A stretch of 64,000 bases of DNA, from assembly GCA_900767915.1 (NCBI GenBank), contig CAAGAX010000068.1, forward strand, positions 1-64,000, in the 5' to 3' direction. Position 1 is the stretch's first letter, and every line of letters begins with the position of its first letter. The position numbers and the translations under genes are program-made. The notes beneath the pieces were generated by a model that ran no database searches, had not been told where the DNA came from, and was given only the letters and a program-made list of their open reading frames with translations. This document shows positions 42,247-50,992 of the stretch, in pieces. Origin of the DNA: Acholeplasmatales bacterium. GTDB lineage: Bacteria; Bacillota_I; Bacilli_A; Acholeplasmatales; Anaeroplasmataceae.

Positions 42247-45093
42247 ATGAAGAAAACAATAAAAAGTTTATCATTATTTGCGGCTATAGCAATTGCTACA
42301 ATAGGTATTGCTTCTTGTGATAATGGTGGTACAACGAATGATTCAAAAAAGACTGATACACCAACAAATATAGGAACTACTACTTCTAAGCCAACTGCAA
42401 CAGCTAATCCTACAAATTCTAATAGTAATTCATCAAAGCCTTCTACTAAAGATGATTCAAATTTAGTTACTTATAAGATTAAGGCTGTTTCAATTAGTGG
42501 AAAGGCTTTAAAGGATGTAGAAATAACTGTTAATGGCGAAAGTGTATATACAGATGCTAAGGGTTATGCAACATTTGAGCTTGAAAAAAATCTTTATCCT
42601 GTTACTGCTGGAGAATTAGAGGGATATACATTAGAAAGTAATGATGATATATTTGTTGATCCAGAAGGAAAGGAAGAAACTGTAATTAAATATGTTCCAC
42701 ATTTAATTACTAGTGATGAATCAGAAGCTCCTTCAGATATTAAATATCAACAAGGCGATGTAATGTATGATTTAACATTTAATGGATATGATTACACTAC
42801 AAAAACAGGTATTACTACAAATTATGACAATCCTGCAATTTACAATACATCTTTATCTGAAATATTGAATGATGGAAAAACAGAGCTTGTTATTTTAAAT
42901 TTCTGGTATACTACTTGTTCATGGTGTATTAAGGAATTCCCATATATGATTAATGCATATAATCTAAAAGATAGTGATGGAAATTATGTATATCAAGATA
43001 AAGTTAAAATTATTACTGTAAATACTGGTATTGATGAAGATGATCAAATAAAGAGCTTTGCTAAAGAGTATGGTTTTTCTTTCCCTGCAATAAAATCTAC
43101 TGAAATTTGTAGTATGTTTGGTATTAAAGCAGCACCTACAAGCGTATTTATTGATAGATATGGATTAATAGGAATGATTGAAAAGGGTGCAATCACTAGT
43201 ATTGATAAATGGACAGGTGTATTTGATGAATATTTAGGTGAAGATTATGAGCCTACTTATACTGATCCATCAAATGAGGAATATGCTGATGCCCAAGGCT
43301 CAATGGAAGATAGTAATAAATATTCTGATGCCGTTTCTGGTGATGGCTTTAATGCAGAATATTATATTGATGAAACTAGAACAGATCTTACTAAATGCTG
43401 GCCTTGGTTAATTAGTGAAGATACTACTGGTAGAAAATATATTTATCCATCTAATCATCATGTTAATTTATCATATTCTGTAATTTATGCTAAATTTAAG
43501 ATGCCTGCTAATAAGATTTTAGCATTTGACTATTATTCTGATTGTGAGGATGGAGATATCTTAGGTGTTTTCATCAATGGTAAGGTTTATTGTCAAATTT
43601 CTGGAAATGAAAAGAAATGGAAAACTCAATATATTTATGCAACTCAAAATAATTCTGAAGACGTTGAATTAAGATTCTTCTATCACAAGGATAAGAGCTC
43701 ATCAATTGGTGAGGATATGGTTAAGATTTCTAATATTAGAATAGTTAATGAATCTGAAATGACAAATTCTTTATTTGTAATTCGTGATGCTGCTTATGGT
43801 TCAATTGATGAATTTAATGGTGGATGGACACACTATATTACTGATAAAGATGATAGAGGTATATTCTATAATAAAGAAGATGGATATTATCATGTTGATA
43901 GTGTAAATGGTCCATTATTACTTGCAAGTCTATTAGACAAAGATACTAAGTTTGCTAATAAGTCTATTGCTGAATATCTAGCAGAATATTCTGGTAGTAC
44001 TACAAATAATCCATTTATAGTTGATGGAATTGATTATACTAAAATTATTACAGCATATGCTACATATGCTACAAATTCAATATTTACAATTTGGGATATG
44101 GGAACAAATGGTTTAGTACCTGTAACAGAAGAATTAAAAGAAGCTTTAGAGGCAATTACTAAGTCTTTAGGTGCATCTAAAGATGGTTATGAAAATCAAT
44201 GGCTAGAGCTTTGTGTATTTATCGATCAATATGGTACAAAGGGTAAAGATATGATTGGAGACCCAATTAAGGGTATTGCCCCATTCTCTGCTTATGAAGC
44301 TAAAGTTGGTGATGATAATACAGTTAATCTCTTATATCCAGTAGTTCCAAGAGGAATGTATTCTAAATTTGTTCCAACTCAAAGTGGAGTATATAAGATT
44401 TATTCAATTAGTGATGATTCAATAGAATTCTTCTTTAATGGTGGTTCAGGATCTAAAGGAACTTATAGAGATAATTATCAATTATTAACTGAAAATAAAT
44501 CTGAAAATAAAGTTGTTGAGTATAGATACTATGAAGCTGGTAAAACATATTATATCTTACCTGCCTTCTCTGATGTTGATGGAACAGGAGAAATTAAGTT
44601 TGGTATTAAATATGTTGGTGAAAATGCTAAATTATTAGCTCAAGCTTCTGAAGGTACATTTACAACAGATAGTGATCAAATGGATACTGATCATATCATT
44701 TCTATAGCTAATGTTGATGTTGAAGTTGACAGTGATGGCTATTATCATGTTAAGGGTAAACCTGGTTCATATATTTATGCTGATTTTAAATATGTAACTG
44801 GAATCTTCTCTTCACAAACATTAGATCAAATTATTGCTGCTGGTGGATTTAATTTTACAAAGGATGAAAATAATAAACCACTTGATGGTGAGGATTTAAC
44901 AGAAAGAGCTAAATATTATAGTAGTCTTCAAGAAACAAATGCTAATTCAATTTACTATGGTACAGTAAAGGTAAATACAGAGCTAATGAGCTTACTACAA
45001 AAGCTAATGGATAAATATACATTTGCTAATGTATCTGGTTCATGGTTAAAATTATGTTATTATGAAGTTGAATTATTTGCATCTAATAAATAA
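42247..45093 (+). CDS. thioredoxin-domain lipoprotein
   Basis: 948 residues from ATG 42247 (AAAGGAGAG at 42232-42240); earlier in-frame ATG/GTG codons lack a ribosome site. Lipobox IASC (C24), Thr/Asn/Pro/Ser linker, then a CnaB/carboxypeptidase-regulatory sandwich (about 70-130). The TlpA/AhpC-type thioredoxin domain has ILNFWYTTCSWCIKEFPYM with CSWC at 224-227 and a cis-Pro region AAPTSVFIDR. The remaining ~550 residues are beta-rich modules without a known name. It should act outside the membrane as a thiol-disulfide enzyme. The polyferredoxin gene two genes downstream also carries a thioredoxin. Confidence 0.8.
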   Translation: MKKTIKSLSLFAAIAIATIGIASCDNGGTTNDSKKTDTPTNIGTTTSKPTATANPTNSNSNSSKPSTKDDSNLVTYKIKAVSISGKALKDVEITVNGESVYTDAKGYATFELEKNLYPVTAGELEGYTLESNDDIFVDPEGKEETVIKYVPHLITSDESEAPSDIKYQQGDVMYDLTFNGYDYTTKTGITTNYDNPAIYNTSLSEILNDGKTELVILNFWYTTCSWCIKEFPYMINAYNLKDSDGNYVYQDKVKIITVNTGIDEDDQIKSFAKEYGFSFPAIKSTEICSMFGIKAAPTSVFIDRYGLIGMIEKGAITSIDKWTGVFDEYLGEDYEPTYTDPSNEEYADAQGSMEDSNKYSDAVSGDGFNAEYYIDETRTDLTKCWPWLISEDTTGRKYIYPSNHHVNLSYSVIYAKFKMPANKILAFDYYSDCEDGDILGVFINGKVYCQISGNEKKWKTQYIYATQNNSEDVELRFFYHKDKSSSIGEDMVKISNIRIVNESEMTNSLFVIRDAAYGSIDEFNGGWTHYITDKDDRGIFYNKEDGYYHVDSVNGPLLLASLLDKDTKFANKSIAEYLAEYSGSTTNNPFIVDGIDYTKIITAYATYATNSIFTIWDMGTNGLVPVTEELKEALEAITKSLGASKDGYENQWLELCVFIDQYGTKGKDMIGDPIKGIAPFSAYEAKVGDDNTVNLLYPVVPRGMYSKFVPTQSGVYKIYSISDDSIEFFFNGGSGSKGTYRDNYQLLTENKSENKVVEYRYYEAGKTYYILPAFSDVDGTGEIKFGIKYVGENAKLLAQASEGTFTTDSDQMDTDHIISIANVDVEVDSDGYYHVKGKPGSYIYADFKYVTGIFSSQTLDQIIAAGGFNFTKDENNKPLDGEDLTERAKYYSSLQETNANSIYYGTVKVNTELMSLLQKLMDKYTFANVSGSWLKLCYYEVELFASNK

Positions 45094-45118
45094 ATCTATT
45101 ATAATATTATAGAATTTG

Positions 45119-45146
45119 ATAAAGGGTACACAATTGTACCCTTTAT
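45119..45146 (+). terminator. hairpin between thioredoxin lipoprotein and membrane gene
   Basis: ATAAAGGGTACA (45119-45130) pairs with TGTACCCTTTAT (45135-45146), loop CAAT. The T tail is weak, so it may only attenuate. Confidence 0.6.
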
Positions 45147-45170
45147 TATATATAGAAGGAGAGTGAGAAA

Positions 45171-45968
45171 ATGAAAAATAAAGATAAGCTTACAAGAAAT
45201 ATTATATGGGGAGTAATTTCTTTTCAAACAATACTTACAGGTATATTCTTTATTATTCAAGTTCTTCGTATTTATTTTGGTGGAGTACAGAATAATAATC
45301 AAATTTATACTCCAGAGAAGGTTGGAAATGCGTTAATTGAAATATTAGTTTTAATTATTATTTGGATAGTTGTTGTAATAATTGGAATTATTATGTCTTT
45401 TGTAAAAAAGCTTGATGATAATAATATTAGTAAAAATACTCAAATATATAAGCTTAATACTATTTCTAAAATGCTACCTTTTGATAAAATTGATGAAAAT
45501 GATAATGATTATTTATTATTTAAAAAAGAAAAAAGAAATCGTATGATTTCTTGGGCTATTCTTACATGCATCTTGTTAGTATGCTCATTAATGTCCTTTT
45601 TATATTTATTTAATCCAGAGCATTTTGTTACAAATGGATTACCTAATCAACAGGTTATTCAAATAGTGATTCATTTATCACCATGGGTTGGAATAGGATT
45701 TATTTTTGGTGTTATTGAAATAGTTTATGAGTCATATAGCGCTAAAAAGTCAATGAATTATGCAAAAGCATTATTAAAGAAATATAAAAAGACTGATATT
45801 TCAATTGATACTGATAAAAAAAGAGAATTAATTACACTTTGGACTATTAGAGGTGTAATTCTAACTGTAGCTATAGTATTTATCATAATAGGTGTAATTA
45901 ATGGTGGACCTGTAAGTGTATTAAATAAAGCTGCAAAAATTTGTTCAGAATGTATAGGGTTAGGTTAA
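45171..45968 (+). CDS. unrecognised integral membrane protein
   Basis: 265 residues, AAGGAGAG before the ATG. Five hydrophobic segments are visible (near residues 9-31, 60-82, 125-146, 164-188 and 224-243), with a charged loop between the second and third. There is no Cys pair in a membrane helix, so it is not CcdA-like. Near the end a Cys pair IC-x-x-C (KICSEC) lies just before the C-terminus. Four bases separate it from the polyferredoxin gene, so a role in the same electron-transfer pathway is likely but inferred. Confidence 0.65.
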   Translation: MKNKDKLTRNIIWGVISFQTILTGIFFIIQVLRIYFGGVQNNNQIYTPEKVGNALIEILVLIIIWIVVVIIGIIMSFVKKLDDNNISKNTQIYKLNTISKMLPFDKIDENDNDYLLFKKEKRNRMISWAILTCILLVCSLMSFLYLFNPEHFVTNGLPNQQVIQIVIHLSPWVGIGFIFGVIEIVYESYSAKKSMNYAKALLKKYKKTDISIDTDKKRELITLWTIRGVILTVAIVFIIIGVINGGPVSVLNKAAKICSECIGLG

Positions 45969-45972
45969 AATT

Positions 45973-47994
45973 ATGGAAAAAGTAAAGAATTTTTTTGCTA
46001 AAATTAAGCCTAGCAAGCGTAGGCTGATACAATTATATGCTGCATTATTATATAATGCTAATTTAAAAGGATTTATTACTGGTAATATTTCAACTAGTAG
46101 TACTAAAAAAATTTGTTTACCTGGTATGAATTGCTATTCATGTCCAGGCGCTATTGGTGCTTGTCCATTAGGCTCATTACAAAATGCTTTATCAGAAAGC
46201 AAAACTAAAGCACCAACATATGTTATAGGTATAATTTTATTATATTGTATAATCTTTGGTAGATGGATTTGCGGATGGCTTTGTCCTGGAGGATTTTTAC
46301 AAGAATTATTATATAAAATTAAAACTCCAAAGCTTCAAAAGAATAGAGTTACTAGAATATTATCATATTTTAAATATGTTTTATTAATTGTTTTTGTTAT
46401 AATGATTCCAATTATGTTTGGATGGGAATCAGGTAAAGCTATTCCTGGTTTTTGTAAATATATATGTCCTATTGGAACATTTGAAGGTGCTGTATTTTTA
46501 TTAAGTAATGGAAACAATACTAATTATTTTGAAATGCTTGGACCTCTATTTACATGGAAATTTGCACTTCTTGTTGGCTTTATTGTTGCTTCTATATTTA
46601 TTTATAGATTCTTCTGTAGATTTTTTTGTCCACTTGGGGCAATTTATGGTATTTTCAATAAAATTTCAATATTAGGTATAAAAGTAGACAAATCAAAATG
46701 TAATAATTGTGGTAGCTGTGTAAGCCATTGTAAGATGGATGTAAAGGTTGTTGGTGATCATGAATGTATTCAATGCGGTGAATGTATTGATGTATGTCAT
46801 GCTAACGCGATTGATTGGAAAGCTATTGGTGCTTTAATTAAAAAGGAAAATCTAGAGCTTGAAAAAACAAAATGTAATTTAGAAGCTAATAATCAAGATG
46901 CTATTTTATCTTCTGAAACTATTCAGATAAATAATGCTGAATCAAATAAAGATCTAAAGGATGATATTAATATTACTAATGATTCAAAATGGAATAAGCT
47001 TAAGACTAAGCTTAAATCTATTAAAAAGAAAACATGGGTAAATGGAATTGTTACAGTTTTATTACTTGGAATATTAATATTTGCTTATTTATATTATAAT
47101 ATAGATTGGAATCCTAAAACTCAAATTTCAATTGGTAACAAGGTTGAAAATATTAATGTTACTTTATCTGATGATTCAAAATATGATTTAAATAATGAAA
47201 AGAATAAGGTTAAGGTATTATATTTCTTTGATAATTATAATGAAGAAGAAATAAAAGCTTTAGAAGAACAATTTAAGGATATGGATAAGGTATCTGTTAT
47301 AGCAATTAGTAATTATTCTAATAGAGTTTTAAATCAACAGCAATTCCCTAGTGATACATTTATAAAATTTGGTTATGATGATAATGATAATTCTACCTTA
47401 AAAAAATTTAGTTCAAATACATATTATAAAAATTATTATGTATGGATTGATATTGATAATAATTTAAGATATGCTTCAAGCTATGATTTGAAAAATGAAG
47501 TAATATCAATTAAAGGATTACTAGATGGACTAATAATTGGTAAGAATATTGGAAATACAGTGATTTCAAAAGAAATTGCAACAATTTCTAAGGATGGAAA
47601 AATAGAAAGCTTTAATATTAATGAGCATAGAGGTAAAATAGTTATTATTAATTTCTGGGCTACTTGGTGTGGACCATGTGTTCAAGAATTGCCTTATTTT
47701 GAACAAATTTATGAAGAATATAAAGATAAGCTTGAAGTAATCGCAATTCATGATGGTGGAACATATGATAAAGATTCTACCTTAGAATTTATAAATGAAG
47801 AATTAAGAAAAAACTATGGAATCACATGGGCTTATGATGATGAGGATGGAAGCTATTTTAAATCACTAGGCGGAGGAGATACTCTTCCTATGACTGTTAT
47901 AGTTGATGAGAATGGAATAATAACTTATAATTCTCCTAAATCTGTCACATATGAATCTCTAAAAATGGAAATAGATAAGATATTAAATAAATAA
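45973..47994 (+). CDS. NapH-like polyferredoxin fused to a TlpA-like thioredoxin
   Basis: 673 residues. The N-terminal half is a NapH/YccM-type membrane ferredoxin: Cys motifs NCYSCPGAIGACP and WICGWLCPGG, CKYICPIG, CRFFCPLGAIYG between membrane helices, then two 4Fe-4S clusters CNNCGSCVSHC and CIQCGECIDVC. A further membrane helix (about residues 357-377) leads to two thioredoxin-fold domains: a first lacking the Cys pair (YFFDNYNEEE) and a second with WATWCGPC (C566, C569). This fusion would carry electrons from cytoplasmic Fe-S donors through the membrane to an outside thioredoxin. It is the last gene before a long terminator. Confidence 0.88.
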   Translation: MEKVKNFFAKIKPSKRRLIQLYAALLYNANLKGFITGNISTSSTKKICLPGMNCYSCPGAIGACPLGSLQNALSESKTKAPTYVIGIILLYCIIFGRWICGWLCPGGFLQELLYKIKTPKLQKNRVTRILSYFKYVLLIVFVIMIPIMFGWESGKAIPGFCKYICPIGTFEGAVFLLSNGNNTNYFEMLGPLFTWKFALLVGFIVASIFIYRFFCRFFCPLGAIYGIFNKISILGIKVDKSKCNNCGSCVSHCKMDVKVVGDHECIQCGECIDVCHANAIDWKAIGALIKKENLELEKTKCNLEANNQDAILSSETIQINNAESNKDLKDDINITNDSKWNKLKTKLKSIKKKTWVNGIVTVLLLGILIFAYLYYNIDWNPKTQISIGNKVENINVTLSDDSKYDLNNEKNKVKVLYFFDNYNEEEIKALEEQFKDMDKVSVIAISNYSNRVLNQQQFPSDTFIKFGYDDNDNSTLKKFSSNTYYKNYYVWIDIDNNLRYASSYDLKNEVISIKGLLDGLIIGKNIGNTVISKEIATISKDGKIESFNINEHRGKIVIINFWATWCGPCVQELPYFEQIYEEYKDKLEVIAIHDGGTYDKDSTLEFINEELRKNYGITWAYDDEDGSYFKSLGGGDTLPMTVIVDENGIITYNSPKSVTYESLKMEIDKILNK

Positions 47995-48036
47995 TAGTAT
48001 CAAATTGGTTCATTAAATTATACAGATTAAGCAAAT

Positions 48037-48106
48037 ACCTAATCAATATTTCCTTAATAATTATTTTATTAAGGTCATGTTGATTAGGTTTATATTTTTT
48101 TATATA
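48037..48106 (+). terminator. long terminator after the polyferredoxin gene
   Basis: ACCTAATCAA (48037-48046) pairs with TTGATTAGGT (48080-48089), with an inner CCTTAATAA/TTATTAAGG stem (48052-48060/48066-48074). T-rich tail. Confidence 0.8.
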
Positions 48107-48538
48107 TAATTTAAATATCAACTAAAAAATGTTTTATTATGGATGTTATATTCATAGTTGATCTATAGTATTAAAAGTAGATTGAAATCAATTATTATAC
48201 ATTATGATTTTTTTCTATTTATATTTATATGCATATAATTTTTAAGGTTTTACACCTAATGATTTAAAGGTATAGCCACTCTTAATTTTTAATATCCATT
48301 AAATGAGGATAGTCTTTCAATAGATTATCCTCTATTTTAAATTACAAGGATATTATCATCTATAATGATTAATAAGTATGTCTTGAATATAATTTAAAGA
48401 TTTTTTTATTTTTCGAATATAATTTTATGACAATTATAAAAATAGTTCTTCGAATTAATTTTAATTTAATTAATATGGTGTTTAATGTAATAAATTCATG
48501 TAAATGACTAAAAAAATGAATGTTATTTCAAATAATCA
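48107..48538. other. intergenic, mostly featureless; one hairpin
   Basis: No coding frame with a ribosome site on either strand. GAGGATA (48305-48311) pairs with TATCCTC (48326-48332), followed by TATTTTAAA, which could be a weak terminator of an unseen transcript. The rest is A/T-rich. Confidence 0.4.
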
Positions 48539-48567
48539 TTGAATTAATTATAAAATTAGTGTAAAAT
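48539..48567 (+). promoter_or_regulatory. promoter of the lipoprotein gene at 48606
   Basis: TTGAAT (48539-48544), 17-nt spacer, TAAAAT (48562-48567); AATGGAGG follows before the start. Confidence 0.6.
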
Positions 48568-48605
48568 AGCAATGTGTTTTTTTAAATAATAATGGAGGTA
48601 ATATT

Positions 48606-49409
48606 ATGAAGAAGAAAAGTATTATTTTAGGAACTTTAGCATTATGTTGTTTCTTTACATTAGCAAGTTGTAATAATTCTAATAGCTCATCATTAGGAGG
48701 TAGTAGTAAGACAGAAACTCCTACTAAAGCTACAACAACAAGTAAACCTCTTGCAACAACAACTAAACCTGCTGCAACAACAACTAAAACTGAAAGTGAT
48801 AAGATTCAATTGGGAGTTACAGTTTTATATCCAGATGGTACGCCATTAGTTGGTAAAAGAGTTCAATGGTGTAATACTAGCGGAAATTGTTATAGTTATT
48901 TTCCTAAAACAGATGAAAATGGTTATGCATCTGCATCCTTTGAAAGCAATTTAAAATATTATGCTCATATTTTTGAAAATGATATTCCCAAAGGATATAC
49001 ATTTAATCCATATGAATTAAAGCAAGATAAAAATAATTTAACAGGAACTCTTCATTTATTACCTATTGAATATTCTAAATCTGGAGATGGCACTAAAGCT
49101 AATCCTTATGTGGCTACTTTAGGATATAATGTAGTAAATTATAAAGAAATGAATTCTTTTGTGTATTATTCAGTTAGTTTTACTGAGGTGGGAGAATATA
49201 CAATTGAGTCATTATCATCAAAAGGAAAAGTTTCACTTGGTTATTTAGCAAATGATATTTCTTCAAAAGCAGTATCAGTAGCAGATGGAGGTAATGATGG
49301 TAACTTTAAATATTCAATTAAAGTTACTGAAGATACTTTATCAAAGCCTTTCTATTTTATAATTAAGTCAAATACAACAGAGAACCTATTATTCTCTATA
49401 ACTAAGTAA
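48606..49409 (+). CDS. small CnaB-type lipoprotein
   Basis: 267 residues, TGGAGG upstream. Lipobox LASC (C22), then a Thr/Ala/Lys linker of repeated TTKPAATTT-like units. A CnaB/carboxypeptidase regulatory-like domain (VLYPDGTPLVGKRVQW, TDENGYASASF) and a pre-peptidase-type beta domain at the C-terminus (FTEVGEYTIESL). The first domain resembles that of the lipoproteins at 40128 and 42247. Monocistronic between its own promoter and terminator. Surface display inferred; ligand unknown. Confidence 0.75.
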   Translation: MKKKSIILGTLALCCFFTLASCNNSNSSSLGGSSKTETPTKATTTSKPLATTTKPAATTTKTESDKIQLGVTVLYPDGTPLVGKRVQWCNTSGNCYSYFPKTDENGYASASFESNLKYYAHIFENDIPKGYTFNPYELKQDKNNLTGTLHLLPIEYSKSGDGTKANPYVATLGYNVVNYKEMNSFVYYSVSFTEVGEYTIESLSSKGKVSLGYLANDISSKAVSVADGGNDGNFKYSIKVTEDTLSKPFYFIIKSNTTENLLFSITK

Positions 49410-49420
49410 ATAATGTATTT

Positions 49421-49450
49421 TAGCCGATGATTTTTTAATCATGGCTATTT
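49421..49450 (+). terminator. terminator after the CnaB lipoprotein
   Basis: TAGCC (49421-49425) and ATGATT pair with AATCAT and GGCTA (49443-49447), loop T4. Confidence 0.75.
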
Positions 49451-49607
49451 GCATTTTATAAAAAGACATAAAAATAACGTATTTTTATAGAATTTTTTCA
49501 AAAATAATAGTTTTTTTACTAGTGAATTTTGAAAAATATAGAATTTTATGTTTTATTATGGTAAAATAAACTAGTTAAAAGTTAAAAAAAGTATTTTGGA
49601 GGTAAAA

Positions 49608-50975
49608 ATGAAACATAGAAAAAAAATATTTGCTCTAGTGCTTTCATTGTTAACGGTTATTTCTCTAACAAGTTGCAAGGATTCAAGTGGTATTGAATTT
49701 GATTCAGAAGGCTTAACAACTGTTACTTATAAAATTAATAGTGGATATGTACCAAGTGATACAGGTAATCCGAAAGAAATTAAAGATGTTAAATTTGGTA
49801 ATTCTTTATGTGATGTAATTTATTATTATGATTTAAAAACTGGTAAAAGCTGTAATGTTGTAGATATTTCTGAATTTTCATCAATTAGAGAGCTTCAGGT
49901 TCCAAGTGGAGTTATACTTGATGGCTGGTATAAGGATAGTGAATATAAAGAAGAATGGGATTTTGAAACGGATATATTAAAGGATGGAGAAAATCTTGTA
50001 TTATATCCTAAGTGGTCTAATAGGATTCAACATCACTATGTTGTTGGCTATCAAGATGGAGAAGAATTTAAGAAAATATATGAATATAAAACAAATGAAG
50101 GAGATTCATTTAGTGATTATCTTGGAAAAATAGCTACTGGAGCTAATAGTCAAAAGATTACTTGGTTAGGACATCTTTATTTAGATAAGGATTTAAAAAA
50201 TCCAGTAACTAGTGATTACAAGCATCCAGGTGGAGAAGAAGAAACTAATATTCCAATTTATATTGATTATATTAAAGGTATTTATACTTTAGTTAGTACA
50301 TATGATGAATTAGTTAAAGTAGCAAAGAGTAATAAAAATATTTATTTAATGAATGATATTGATTGTGAAGGAAATGCTTTATCATTTGGTAATTATAAGG
50401 GCTCAAAGACTCTTGGAAACTTATCTTTCATTGGTAATAATCATACTATATCTAATTTTAGTGTTTCTTATGATACAAATAATAAGGGTATTAATATTTA
50501 TGATAATAGCTATTTTGATTCAATTTCAGATACAAAAAATACTTTAGGTATAAGCTTATTTGGTGATAGTAGCTATGTTGATTTTAGTGATGTTTCATTT
50601 AAAGATTTTAAGATAAATGTATCTTGTGTTAATGATAGCTTTAAATATTGTGTAATATCACCATTTGCATATAAATTGACAAATTCATCTTTAACAAATG
50701 TTAAGATGGAAAATTGTGAAATTACAGTTTCTAAATTGAAACTATCAGATCGAATTAAAGGTAAATATAGAGTTATATATAATTACAATGAAGAAAAGAA
50801 TGAAAAAACAAGATATTTCTATAATGATGAGGGAGTTTTATTAGAAGAGGAAACTAAAACTAATGTTGCATTATTAGATAGTGGATTAGTAATGATTTGT
50901 AATAATGTATTCTCAAATAGCTTAGATGGAACTAAAATTAATAATTCATCAATTAGTAATATATATTTAAAATAA
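49608..50975 (+). CDS. lipoprotein with Flg_new repeat, upstream of oppA
   Basis: 455 residues from ATG 49608; GGAGG lies just before, and the earlier TTG start overlaps that site. Lipobox LTSC (C23). A Listeria/Bacteroides-type repeat (Flg_new) is visible as VPSGVILDGWYKDSEY then LVLYPKW. Further on a right-handed beta-helix-like stretch (NIYLMNDIDCEGNAL, LSFIGNNHTISNFSVS). The gap of 17 bases to oppA without a terminator suggests co-transcription. Its role in peptide uptake is unknown. Confidence 0.75.
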   Translation: MKHRKKIFALVLSLLTVISLTSCKDSSGIEFDSEGLTTVTYKINSGYVPSDTGNPKEIKDVKFGNSLCDVIYYYDLKTGKSCNVVDISEFSSIRELQVPSGVILDGWYKDSEYKEEWDFETDILKDGENLVLYPKWSNRIQHHYVVGYQDGEEFKKIYEYKTNEGDSFSDYLGKIATGANSQKITWLGHLYLDKDLKNPVTSDYKHPGGEEETNIPIYIDYIKGIYTLVSTYDELVKVAKSNKNIYLMNDIDCEGNALSFGNYKGSKTLGNLSFIGNNHTISNFSVSYDTNNKGINIYDNSYFDSISDTKNTLGISLFGDSSYVDFSDVSFKDFKINVSCVNDSFKYCVISPFAYKLTNSSLTNVKMENCEITVSKLKLSDRIKGKYRVIYNYNEEKNEKTRYFYNDEGVLLEEETKTNVALLDSGLVMICNNVFSNSLDGTKINNSSISNIYLK

Positions 50976-50992
50976 ATTAGGAGGAAAAAAGT

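Noticed and set aside
48001..48015. GGTTCATTAA after the polyferredoxin gene as a sixth operator
   Set aside because: Only the right half-site is present; the left side reads TATCAA and the site is not before a gene.
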